Assembly (NCBI RefSeq): GCF_042661025.1
Contig: NZ_JBHSWH010000001.1
Coordinates: 2,232,001 to 2,296,000, forward strand
Length of the DNA: 64,000 nucleotides
Origin: Flexivirga alba
Lineage (GTDB): Bacteria > Actinomycetota > Actinomycetes > Actinomycetales > Dermatophilaceae
Reading direction: 5' to 3'
The number at the start of each line of letters is the position of its first letter. Positions within the stretch are counted from its first letter, which is position 1. Of this stretch, positions 43,779 through 51,496 are shown piece after piece. The notes beneath the pieces were generated by a model. The model did no database searches and was not told the DNA's origin. It saw nothing but the letters and a program-made list of their open reading frames with translations. Both the position numbers and the translations under genes were made by a program.

Positions 43779-45503
43779 ATGGCGACAATCGCGGACTCGA
43801 TCATCCGGACGCTCAAAGCCAGCGGCGTCCGCCGACTGTATGGCGTGCCCGGCGACTCCCTCAACGGACTGACCGAGGCGCTGCGGCGCGACGGCGACCT
43901 GCAGTGGGCGCACGTGCGCAACGAAGAGGTCGGCGCGTTTGCGGCCGGCGCCGAGGCGCAGCTGACCGGGGAGCTCGCGGTCTGCGTCGGCAGCTGCGGA
44001 CCGGGCAACGTCCACCTCATCAATGGCTTGTATGACGCAGGGCGCAGCCACGCCCCGGTGCTGGCGATCGCAGCCCAGATCCCGCGCGAGGAGATCGGCA
44101 GCGGCTATTTCCAGGAGACGCACCCGACGCAGATCTTCAACGAGTGCAGCGTCTACTGCGAGCTGGTCTCGTCCGGGGAGCAGTTCCCGGTGGTGTTCCA
44201 GCAGGCCCTCCAGGCCGCGATCACCCGCCGCGGGGTGGCCGTCATCGTCGTTCCGGGCGAAATCTTCATGGAGGAGTGGTCGGGCAAGGACGTGCTACCC
44301 GTGCACACCAGGCCGTCGGTGGTGGTGCCCGCGGAGAAGGACCTTGCTGCCGCGGCAGAGGTCATCGGCAACGCCAAGCGCCCCGCCATACTCGCCGGCG
44401 CCGGGTGTGCGGGAGCGCATGACGAGCTAGTGGCCTTCGCGCAGGCGATCAAGGCGCCGGTGGTGCATTCGCTGCGCGGCAAGGAGTGGCTGGAGTGGGA
44501 CAACCCGCTCAACGTCGGTCTGACCGGGCTGATCGGCTACGACTCGGGCTATCGCGCAATGGAGCACTGCGACGTGCTGATCATGGCCGGCACCGATTTC
44601 CCCTACCGGCCGTTCCTGCCGACCGATGTGCCGGTCGTGCAGCTCGACGTGCGCGGCGAGCGCATCGGTCGACGCGTGCAGGTGTCGCACCCGTTGGTCG
44701 GCACCGTCCGAGATACGTTGCCGTTGTTGCAATCTCGCATCAAGTCAGCCAGTGACGGCAGTTTCGCCGACACCATCGTGAAGCACCACACGAAGCGCCG
44801 CGCGCGGCTGGATGAGCTGGCCCAACCCGGCAAGCCGAACGAAACGCCGCTGCACCCTCAGTTCGTGACCGCGACGATCGACAAGCTGGCCACCGACGAC
44901 GCCGTCTTCACCTGCGACGTCGGCACGCCGACGGTGTGGGCGGCGCGCTACCTGCGGATGAACGGCAAGCGGCGGCTGCTCGGCTCGTTCAACCACGGCT
45001 CGATGGCCAACGCGCTCGCTCAGGCGATCGGCGCTTCGGCGACATACCCGAAGCGGCAGGTGATCGCGCTCGCCGGCGACGGCGGGCTGGCCATGCTGCT
45101 GGGCGACTTGATCACGCTGCGCCAGCTGAAGCTGCCGGTGAAGGTGATGGTCTACAACAACAGTGCGCTCAGTTTCGTCGAGCTGGAGATGAAGCAAGCC
45201 GGGCTGATCAACTTCGGCACCGGGCTGGACAACCCCGACTTCGCGGGCATCGCTGACGCGATGGGCATCCGTGGGCTGCGGGCCGAACGCACCTCGGACG
45301 TCGAGGACGCGGTCGGTGAGGCGCTCGCGTATGACGGGGCGGCGCTGGTTGACCTGCGCGTGGCCCGGCAGGAGCTGTCGTTGCCGCCGAAGATCACCCT
45401 GGCGCAGGTCAAGGGCTTCACGCTCTACGCCACCCGCACGGTGCTGTCCGGCCGAGGCAGCGAGATCGTCGAGCTGGCGCGCACCAACCTGCAGCAGCTG
45501 TAG
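43779..45503 (+). CDS. poxB: Pyruvate dehydrogenase (quinone), thiamine-diphosphate dependent
   Basis: 574 residues, about the length of E. coli PoxB (572). N-terminal TPP domain (GVRRLYGVPGDSLNGLTEALRR, catalytic Glu in HVRNEEVGAFAAGAEAQLTGE), middle FAD domain, C-terminal TPP domain with the GDGG...N pattern (IALAGDGGLAMLLGDL...MVYNNSALSFVELE). The C-terminal 25 residues (TLYATRTVLSGRGSEIVELARTNL) resemble the membrane-binding helix region of PoxB. Oxidises pyruvate to acetate and CO2, giving electrons to quinone. ATG at 43779 gives the family length; ATG 43770 is possible. Confidence 0.93.
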   Translation: MATIADSIIRTLKASGVRRLYGVPGDSLNGLTEALRRDGDLQWAHVRNEEVGAFAAGAEAQLTGELAVCVGSCGPGNVHLINGLYDAGRSHAPVLAIAAQIPREEIGSGYFQETHPTQIFNECSVYCELVSSGEQFPVVFQQALQAAITRRGVAVIVVPGEIFMEEWSGKDVLPVHTRPSVVVPAEKDLAAAAEVIGNAKRPAILAGAGCAGAHDELVAFAQAIKAPVVHSLRGKEWLEWDNPLNVGLTGLIGYDSGYRAMEHCDVLIMAGTDFPYRPFLPTDVPVVQLDVRGERIGRRVQVSHPLVGTVRDTLPLLQSRIKSASDGSFADTIVKHHTKRRARLDELAQPGKPNETPLHPQFVTATIDKLATDDAVFTCDVGTPTVWAARYLRMNGKRRLLGSFNHGSMANALAQAIGASATYPKRQVIALAGDGGLAMLLGDLITLRQLKLPVKVMVYNNSALSFVELEMKQAGLINFGTGLDNPDFAGIADAMGIRGLRAERTSDVEDAVGEALAYDGAALVDLRVARQELSLPPKITLAQVKGFTLYATRTVLSGRGSEIVELARTNLQQL

Positions 45504-45513
45504 CCGCCCCATT

Positions 45514-45602
45514 TGACCGAGAGGAGTACCTACTGACCGAGAGGAGTACGAATTCGCCTGCTTTTCGTACTCCTGTCGGTCGTTCTCTACTCCTCTCGAT
45601 CA
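45514..45602. repeat. Nested palindrome between poxB and asnB
   Basis: The core CCGAGAGGAGTA occurs twice forward (45514-45528, 45533-45552) and twice inverted (45565-45581 as TTCGTACTCCTGTCGGTC, 45588-45602). Genes on both sides run the same way. Confidence 0.7.
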
Positions 45603-45657
45603 GGGTTGAGCGGGTCCGTTTAGGCCGACACCGGTCGGGACAAATAAGCTGGCCCGC

Positions 45658-48303
45658 ATGTGTGGAATCGTCGGGTACTTCGGCCCAGGTGGCAACGCGG
45701 CCCTGCTGCAACGGATGAACGACTGCCAGGCGCACCGGGGACCCGACGGCGAGGGCACGTTCAGCGACGGGCCGGCCGGCCTCGGCCACCGTCGCTTGTC
45801 GATCATCGACGTGGCGCACGGCCAGCAGCCGATGACCACCGCGGACGGCCGCTACACGATCGTCTACAACGGCGAGGTCTACAACTACCTGCCGTTGCGT
45901 GAGGAGCTCAAGGGCCTCGGTCACGAGTTCAGCACCGACTCCGACACGGAGGTCGTGCTCGCCGCTTTCGCGCAGTGGGGCACCGAGGCGTTCGACCGGT
46001 TCAACGGCATGTGGGGGCTGGCGATCTGGGACGCACAGGAGCAACGCCTCACCCTCAGCCGCGATCACTTCGGCATCAAGCCGGTCTATCTGGCGCAGGT
46101 CGGCGACACGCTGCTGTTCTCCTCGGAGATCAAGTCGATCCTGGCGTCCGACCTCTACGAGCGGAAGGTAAACGACCGAACCCTGTTCCGCTACTTGCGT
46201 TTCCGCATCCACGAAGACGGTCGCGAGACCTTCTTCGACGGCATTGAGCGGCTGGAGCCCGGCGAGGCCATGACGATCGACGCGAGCGGGACCACGCGTG
46301 CGCCATACACCCGACTGCGCGAGGAGCTCGCCGAGCTGGCCAAGGAGCAGCGCCCGTATGACGAGGCGGCTGCCGCCGACTACAAGGCGCGCCTGATCGA
46401 GGCGATCCGGCTGCGGCTGCAGTCCGAGGTCCCGGTCGGCACGTCGCTGTCCGGTGGCCTGGACTCCAGCGCGGTCGCCGTCATCATCAACCAGCTGCTC
46501 AACAACGGCGACGAGACGACGACCGAGTCGGTCGGCACTCAGCAGAACACCTTCTCCGCGGTCTTCCCGGGCTCGCTGAACGACGAGGAGAAGTATGTCG
46601 ACGCGGTGCTCGACATCTGCCGCGGCCACGTCGACGCGCACAAGATCAAGCCGACGGCCGACGAATTCAAGGTCGACATGCGCGACTTCATCCGGACGCA
46701 GGAGGAGCCGCTGATCTCATCGGGTCCTTACGCCCAGTACCAGGTGATGCGCGAGGCGACCCAGCACGTCACGGTGCTGCTCGACGGTCAGGGCGCCGAC
46801 GAGATGATGGCCGGTTACATCCCCTACTACTTCGTCTACCTGCGCCAACTGAAGGCGCAGGGTGCGAAGCTGGCGGCGGCCGAGCTGAGCAAGAGCCTCG
46901 ACGTCATCTATCGACTCGGCCGGTTCAAGCTGCAGGCAAAGCTCAAGGGCCGCAAGGGTATTCCGATGACCCAACTGCTCGCCGACGACTTCGTGTCGGC
47001 GCACAGCGGCGAGCGCTACTCGGTCGAGGGTAGCAACCTCAAGAAGCGGCTCATCGAGGACCTTTTCGTCGGTTCGCTGCCGTCACTGCTGCGCTACGAG
47101 GACAAGAACACCATGCGGTTCTCCCTCGAGGGGCGCGTGCCGTTCCTCGACAAGGAGGTCGTGAAGTTCATCTTCAGCCTGTCCGACGAGGCGATCATCA
47201 AGGGCGGCTGGAACAAGCGCGTCCTGCGCGACGCCACCCGCGGGCTGCTGCCGGACATGATCAACCGGCGACGCAACAAGATCGGCTTCACCACCCCGCA
47301 GGGTGAGTGGTTCATGCGGCTGAAGAACCACTTCTACAACATCTTCCTCTCCGAGTCGTTCGCGAACCGGCCCTACTTCGACCAGGCCGAAGTGCTGCAC
47401 GCCTTCGAGGGCTGGATCAAGGGCACCAACGACGTCGATTCGATGGTCTTCTGGCGGATGCTCAACGTCGAGATGTGGTTGCAGGAGTTCTTCGACGAGA
47501 AGCAGCCCGAGGACGACCAGCCGGCCCGCATCAAGACCGACCTGGAGGCCAACGAGGGCAAGCAGCTCGATCTGGTCACCGCGTCCGGCGAGACGGTGCG
47601 TCGTTACCCGTTGCGTACCGAGCTGTTCAGCAAGGACGACGACCTCGACAGCCGGGTGATGGCCCAGATCGACCGGTTCTTCGAGACGCTTGACGCCGAC
47701 TCCGAGCACGCCGCGCAGCTGGCCGGAAAGCGTTGGTACTACTTCATTTCCGAGAAGATCGTCGCGATCACCCAGGGTCGGTCCTACTTCATCTGGGACA
47801 TCAACGTCGGTCGTCCGGCACGTGTGTTGTCCAAGTACGTCACGCGCACGCCGGCCGGCATCGGACTGGGTTCGCCGTTCACCATGCAGCTGGCGATCCA
47901 GGAAGCCGGGCTGCCGCGCGTCCTCTACGCAAGCGCCGGGGGAGCGGCCGGCAAGCTGCTCGGCAAGCGCGGGATGTTCTACGACCTGGTCGGCGGCGAC
48001 ATCCGGGCGATCGACGGTCCGACCGAGTACTCGGCATACCCCTCGAACGTCTCGGCGAAGCTCGCGCCCAAGGACCCCGACCAGGTTGCCGCCCGGCTCA
48101 CCGCCGCGATCCGGGAGCGTGTGCCGGCGGCATACAAGGACACCTTCGGGGGCACCATCGTGATGGACGCCAACGACATCGGTCGCAACGTGCTCGGCAG
48201 CGACGTCCCGGGTGACTGGACGCGCTTCGAGGAGATGTTCGCTGACAACCCGCTCGGTCAGGGTGGCGAGCAGACACCGATGGCGATCGTCGTCGAGCGC
48301 TGA
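45658..48303 (+). CDS. asnB: Glutamine-dependent asparagine synthetase fused to a C-terminal CofE-like (F420 ligase-like) domain
   Basis: 881 residues; ordinary AsnB proteins are 550-650. Residue 2 is the Cys nucleophile (MCGIVGYFG), followed by AHRGPDGEG, GHRRLSIID and YNGEVYNYLPLREEL of the class II glutaminase. The synthetase PP-loop is VGTSLSGGLDSSAVAV (about residue 265). The usual synthetase ends near residue 630. Residues about 645-880 add RRYPLRTELFSKDDDLDSRVMAQIDRF, KRWYYFISEKIVAITQGRSYFIWDI, GIGLGSPFTMQLAIQEAGLPRVL and YDLVGGDIRAIDGPTEYSAYPSNVSAKLAPKDP, which resemble the F420-0:gamma-glutamyl ligase fold. Whether this domain works on F420, on asparagine, or on another amide is unknown. 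Start is ATG with GTG-rich upstream; a single uninterrupted frame. Confidence 0.88.
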   Translation: MCGIVGYFGPGGNAALLQRMNDCQAHRGPDGEGTFSDGPAGLGHRRLSIIDVAHGQQPMTTADGRYTIVYNGEVYNYLPLREELKGLGHEFSTDSDTEVVLAAFAQWGTEAFDRFNGMWGLAIWDAQEQRLTLSRDHFGIKPVYLAQVGDTLLFSSEIKSILASDLYERKVNDRTLFRYLRFRIHEDGRETFFDGIERLEPGEAMTIDASGTTRAPYTRLREELAELAKEQRPYDEAAAADYKARLIEAIRLRLQSEVPVGTSLSGGLDSSAVAVIINQLLNNGDETTTESVGTQQNTFSAVFPGSLNDEEKYVDAVLDICRGHVDAHKIKPTADEFKVDMRDFIRTQEEPLISSGPYAQYQVMREATQHVTVLLDGQGADEMMAGYIPYYFVYLRQLKAQGAKLAAAELSKSLDVIYRLGRFKLQAKLKGRKGIPMTQLLADDFVSAHSGERYSVEGSNLKKRLIEDLFVGSLPSLLRYEDKNTMRFSLEGRVPFLDKEVVKFIFSLSDEAIIKGGWNKRVLRDATRGLLPDMINRRRNKIGFTTPQGEWFMRLKNHFYNIFLSESFANRPYFDQAEVLHAFEGWIKGTNDVDSMVFWRMLNVEMWLQEFFDEKQPEDDQPARIKTDLEANEGKQLDLVTASGETVRRYPLRTELFSKDDDLDSRVMAQIDRFFETLDADSEHAAQLAGKRWYYFISEKIVAITQGRSYFIWDINVGRPARVLSKYVTRTPAGIGLGSPFTMQLAIQEAGLPRVLYASAGGAAGKLLGKRGMFYDLVGGDIRAIDGPTEYSAYPSNVSAKLAPKDPDQVAARLTAAIRERVPAAYKDTFGGTIVMDANDIGRNVLGSDVPGDWTRFEEMFADNPLGQGGEQTPMAIVVER

Positions 48304-48371
48304 GCCCGATCGCGTTCCCTGCCCGGTCTGCGTTCTCCGGGATCGTGCACCGAGCACGGCTCGGCGCCCGG

Positions 48372-48377
48372 TAGACT
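48372..48377 (+). promoter_or_regulatory. Possible -10 box for atpC
   Basis: TAGACT, 68 bp before atpC. atpC is far from the atp promoter and needs its own. No good -35 is found; weak. Confidence 0.25.
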
Positions 48378-48445
48378 TCGGACCAAGACCCACCCCGTCC
48401 CGTCCGGTGGATTTTTCGCCGTACATCTCAAGGAGCTGACTCCCC

Positions 48446-48715
48446 GTGAGCCTGCAGGTAGAAATCGTCGCCCCGGATCGCATTGTGTGGTCGGGCGACG
48501 CGCGCCAGCTGTCCGCCCGCACCGTCGAGGGCGAGATCGGCATCCTGCCCGGTCACGAGCCGATGCTTGCGGTGCTGGGCAACGGTGACGTCCTGGTCGA
48601 CCCCGTCGACGGACAGCGCGAGACCGTGACCATCGACGGCGGCTTCATGTCGGTCGACAACGACAAGGTGACGCTGGTCGCCGAGCGCGTCGACGCAGTT
48701 GGCCTCGGGGCCTGA
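48446..48715 (+). CDS. atpC: ATP synthase F1 subunit epsilon, detached from the atp operon
   Basis: 89 residues. MSLQVEIVAPDRIVWSGDARQLSARTVEGEIGILPGHEPMLAVL is the N-terminal beta-sandwich; the C-terminal helices are absent, as in most actinobacterial epsilon subunits. It lies 6.6 kb after atpD, behind asnB. Inhibits and couples the rotor. GTG start at 48446 (VSLQVEI), preceded by AAGGAG. Confidence 0.96.
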   Translation: MSLQVEIVAPDRIVWSGDARQLSARTVEGEIGILPGHEPMLAVLGNGDVLVDPVDGQRETVTIDGGFMSVDNDKVTLVAERVDAVGLGA

Positions 48716-48725
48716 AGGACGACGA

Positions 48726-49154
48726 ATGATCGCGACGATCGACTGGGCGGCAGTCGGTCTCGCGTGTCTTCTCCTCTTGGTCGTGCTCGGGCTGGCGTCC
48801 CTGGTGGTGCGCCGTCGGCTGATCGCACGGGGTGAGCCGCTCGCGATGGTGGCGGTGCAGCGCGGCGAGGGCTGGAAGCTCTCGATGACCCGTTTCAGCA
48901 CCGACAGCGTGCAGCTGTATGCCGTGATCGGTGTCGGCGTTCGCCCAAGGTCGGTTTGGCCCCGTGGTGATCTCGACCTCGGCGCTCCCACGCCGCTCAA
49001 ACGCAACAAGCCGATCGCGATCATCGACCCGGTGCAGGTCGAGTGCGCCGTCGGCGGGGAGAGATTCCTGATCGCGATCGCCCCGGGCGACTACACCGCG
49101 CTGCGCTCGTGGTCGGAGTCCGCGCCGCCAGGCCTCAACGCCAACGTCGCGTAG
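48726..49154 (+). CDS. DUF2550 membrane protein
   Basis: 142 residues. One N-terminal membrane helix (AAVGLACLLLLVVLGLASLVV) and a cytosolic/external domain with RGEGWKLSMTRFSTDSVQLYAVIGVGVRPR, typical of DUF2550, which follows atpC in many actinobacteria. The function is unknown. It keeps its usual partner atpC, so the pair moved (or was split) together. ATG at 48726. Confidence 0.88.
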   Translation: MIATIDWAAVGLACLLLLVVLGLASLVVRRRLIARGEPLAMVAVQRGEGWKLSMTRFSTDSVQLYAVIGVGVRPRSVWPRGDLDLGAPTPLKRNKPIAIIDPVQVECAVGGERFLIAIAPGDYTALRSWSESAPPGLNANVA

Positions 49155-49158
49155 ACGC

Positions 49159-49226
49159 CGACTGACGCATTTCGCCCCGATTGACGCATTTGCAAATGCG
49201 TCAGTCGGGGTTTGTTGCGTCAGTCG
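49159..49226. repeat. Nested palindrome between convergent DUF2550 and AbiEi-like genes
   Basis: Inner hairpin: CCCCGATTGACGCATTTG (49175-49192) against CAAATGCGTCAGTCGGGG (49193-49210), one mismatch. Outer pair: CGACTGACGCA (49159-49169) and TGCGTCAGTCG (49216-49226). Same core as the repeat at 23551. It overlaps the 3' end of the next gene. Confidence 0.75.
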
Positions 49227-50182
49227 AAGTGCGACGGGCGTCGTGGCTGCCGAGTCGGGTCCCACCGGTCCCAGTCATCATCGGTCGGTCGTAGTCCGGC
49301 GCCATACAGGATGCGGCGGAGGGGCTCGCCACGCAGCGCCTCTCGCCATACCCAGCGCGTGACGCCGGTGCTGGTGCGGCGGGCCCGATCCTCCCGGCGC
49401 TTCTCGTCCCAGAGCGATTGGTGTGAGCCATACTTCAACTCGCCGTCGAACTCGCCGATCAGACCAGGCCAGCCGAAGTCGGCCCACCCGAAACGTCCGT
49501 CCGAGTCCTCGAGCGGGACCTGCAAGTCGGGTTGCGGCAGGCGGAGTTCGTAGATGCGGGCACGGCTGAGCGACTCCCCGGGCGACTCGGAGCGCCCGTC
49601 CGCCAGTCGTATGGCGAGCCCGGCACGTCGACGGCCGCGAGCGCCCGACGGAAGACGTGCGACCTGGTCGTCCAGCTCTGCCAGCGAGCACCTGCCGTTG
49701 TGCAGCGCGGCGTCGGCGACGACCAGCCCGTCCGCGAGAGTTCCGATCCGCGCGAGGTCCACCACGGTGCGTGGCACTGGTGTGACCGGGATGCCGTCGC
49801 AAAGCACCGGCGTCGGCAGGTCAGCGGTCTGGTGTCGCCGGATCAGTCCACTGTGCCCGCTCGTGGAGGCCACCAGGACGTCGACCCATTTCGGCCACCG
49901 GCCGAGCACCGGCAACTCGTGGAGCGCTGCTGCGGAGTGGCGGTACGCGATAGGAGGTGGTTCGGTCAGCATCGAGTCGAAGGTGCTGAGGACGAGTGCG
50001 CGGTAGCGGTTGTCGTCGTCGAGTTCGGACCATCGGTCGGCTGCGACATAACCTCCGCGACGCACGCGTGCGAGCCGCGACTCGGCTCGGCGCGTCTCCT
50101 CCCACGGGCAGACTCCACGCCTCGCCAGCTCCGCGGCACTCAGGATCTCGTGCGGTCGCACCTGCTCAACTTCGTCGTGCAT
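49220..50182 (-). CDS. AbiEi-like/type IV antitoxin-related protein, or a DUF559-like endonuclease-domain protein
   Basis: 320 residues. N-terminal winged-helix-like part (HEILSAAELARRGVCPWEETRRAESRLARVRRGGYVAADRW), a middle part with HSAAALHELPVLGRWPKWVDVLVAS and TVVDLARIG typical of AbiEi_4-like proteins, and a C-terminal RFGWADFGWPGLIGEFDGELKYG segment with the D...E.D...K pattern of a DUF559/PD-(D/E)XK-like domain. No toxin partner (AbiEii) is adjacent, as for many solitary copies in Micrococcales. ATG at 50182 is the best start; a longer frame exists. It ends within the nested palindrome. Confidence 0.75.
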   Translation of the reverse strand: MHDEVEQVRPHEILSAAELARRGVCPWEETRRAESRLARVRRGGYVAADRWSELDDDNRYRALVLSTFDSMLTEPPPIAYRHSAAALHELPVLGRWPKWVDVLVASTSGHSGLIRRHQTADLPTPVLCDGIPVTPVPRTVVDLARIGTLADGLVVADAALHNGRCSLAELDDQVARLPSGARGRRRAGLAIRLADGRSESPGESLSRARIYELRLPQPDLQVPLEDSDGRFGWADFGWPGLIGEFDGELKYGSHQSLWDEKRREDRARRTSTGVTRWVWREALRGEPLRRILYGAGLRPTDDDWDRWDPTRQPRRPSHFD

Positions 50183-50290
50183 GGGTTGATCGTGACCTGT
50201 GGGCGACTCTCGCGGTGGTTGTCCACAGGGTCCCGGATCGAGCCGCACACGAAACGCCCAGTCGCACAGCAGCAACTGTGCGACTGGGTG

Positions 50291-50932
50291 TTAGGTGAGC
50301 GACTCGGCGCTACCGGACTGCCCTTCGCGGCCACCGCCGGGCTGCCACAACACGTCGCCGCCGGGCAGGTTCGCGACCCGCGCCGCCTGGAAGAGCAGGT
50401 CGGAGAGCCGGTTGAGATATTGCGCGGTGAGCGGATTGACACCGCCGGTGCCCTTCTCGCTGCCGGCGGGTGCTTCGGCATCGCCATACGTCTCCACGGC
50501 CAGCCAGGCAGCGCGCTCGGCGCGGCGGGCGACGGTGCGTGCGACGTGCAGGTGCGCCGCACCCACGCTGCCGCCCGGCAGGATGAACGACCGCAGCGTC
50601 TCCACCTCGTCGCCGAGCCGGTCGCAGTCGGCCTCCAGATCGTCGATCCATGGCTGCTTGACCCGCAGCGGCGGGTATTCCGGGTCGGCGACCAGTGGCG
50701 TGCACAGGTCGGCGCCGACGTCGAAAAGCTCGTTCTGCACGCGGTGCAGCATGGTGACCAGATCCGGGCGCAACTCGCCGGCCGCCACGGCCAGGCCGAT
50801 CACGCTGTTCGTCTCGTCGGTCTCGGCATACGCCGCCAGCCGCGGGTCGTTCTTGGTGGTTCGGCTGAAGTCGCCGAGGGCAGTGGTGCCGGCGTCGCCG
50901 GTGCGGGTATAGATGCGGCTAAGGATGACCAT
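50291..50932 (-). CDS. Cob(I)alamin adenosyltransferase (PduO type)
   Basis: 213 residues. The N-terminus MVILSRIYTRTGDAGTTALGDFSR carries the PduO ATP-binding signature TRTGD-GTT; VQNELFDVGADLCTP and FILPGGSVGAAHLHVARTVARRAER with LNRLSDLLFQAAR complete it. It transfers adenosyl from ATP to cobalamin. The tail (GREGQSGSAESLT) is low complexity. ATG at 50932. Confidence 0.92.
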   Translation of the reverse strand: MVILSRIYTRTGDAGTTALGDFSRTTKNDPRLAAYAETDETNSVIGLAVAAGELRPDLVTMLHRVQNELFDVGADLCTPLVADPEYPPLRVKQPWIDDLEADCDRLGDEVETLRSFILPGGSVGAAHLHVARTVARRAERAAWLAVETYGDAEAPAGSEKGTGGVNPLTAQYLNRLSDLLFQAARVANLPGGDVLWQPGGGREGQSGSAESLT

Positions 50933-51071
50933 GAGCCCTATTTTGCGCTGACAAGCCTGTCGGCAAGCCGCCGGGGCCATCGCCCCAGTTGGCGCATTCT
51001 TTACCCCTTTTACTAAAACGTGACCTCAGCCTCGGCAACGAATTCGCGTTCTCGTGCGTCAATACTTGCGT

Positions 51072-51094
51072 GAGCAGCAAACTGCGTGCTGCTC
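51072..51094. other. Hairpin upstream of the STAS gene
   Basis: GAGCAGCA (51072-51079) and TGCTGCTC (51087-51094) form an 8-bp stem with a 7-base loop, in the 205-bp gap between divergent adenosyltransferase and STAS genes. Could affect the leader or mark a promoter; no consensus seen. Confidence 0.3.
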
Positions 51095-51136
51095 GCGAGG
51101 ACGTTCAGACACCCTGACGGGGAAGGTGGCGGAACG

Positions 51137-51493
51137 ATGACGCGGTTGGCAAATCACGAGTCGATGATCGAGGTGCTGCGCTTCGGGGCCGAGCTGTCGG
51201 TGACCGGCGAGCTCAATGTGCACACTGTGGCCGACGTGCGCGTTGCGCTCGCTCAGGCAATCGACAGTGGCATCGGCGATCTGGTCGTGCATCTCGGTGA
51301 TGCGGAGATCGGTGACGCCACCGGCCTGGGGGTCATTGTGGGCGCCCACCATCGCGCACAACGTGCCGGCCGCCGGCTGGTGCTGGCCGACGCCTCGATG
51401 CGCCTCGAGCGGCTGATGCGGGCGACCGGGCTCCATCGGGTGATCCCGTTGTCGGTGCAGCGGTTGCCGCAGCCGGCCATTCTGCCTGCCTGA
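51137..51493 (+). CDS. STAS-domain anti-sigma factor antagonist
   Basis: 118 residues. ELSVTGELNVHTVADVRVALAQAI is the STAS N-terminal strand-helix; GDLVVHLGDAEIGDATGLGVIVGAHHRAQRAGRRLVLADAS contains the DATGLG loop, where the usual phosphorylated Ser/Thr is Thr. No anti-sigma kinase is next to it, so its partner is elsewhere. ATG at 51137 (MTRLANHES); longer frames lack support. Confidence 0.85.
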   Translation: MTRLANHESMIEVLRFGAELSVTGELNVHTVADVRVALAQAIDSGIGDLVVHLGDAEIGDATGLGVIVGAHHRAQRAGRRLVLADASMRLERLMRATGLHRVIPLSVQRLPQPAILPA

Positions 51494-51496
51494 CGG

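Noticed and set aside
43610..44123. Minus-strand frame near poxB ending KLPLDFEAL
   Set aside because: Overlaps poxB antisense, no recognised domain and no ribosome binding site.
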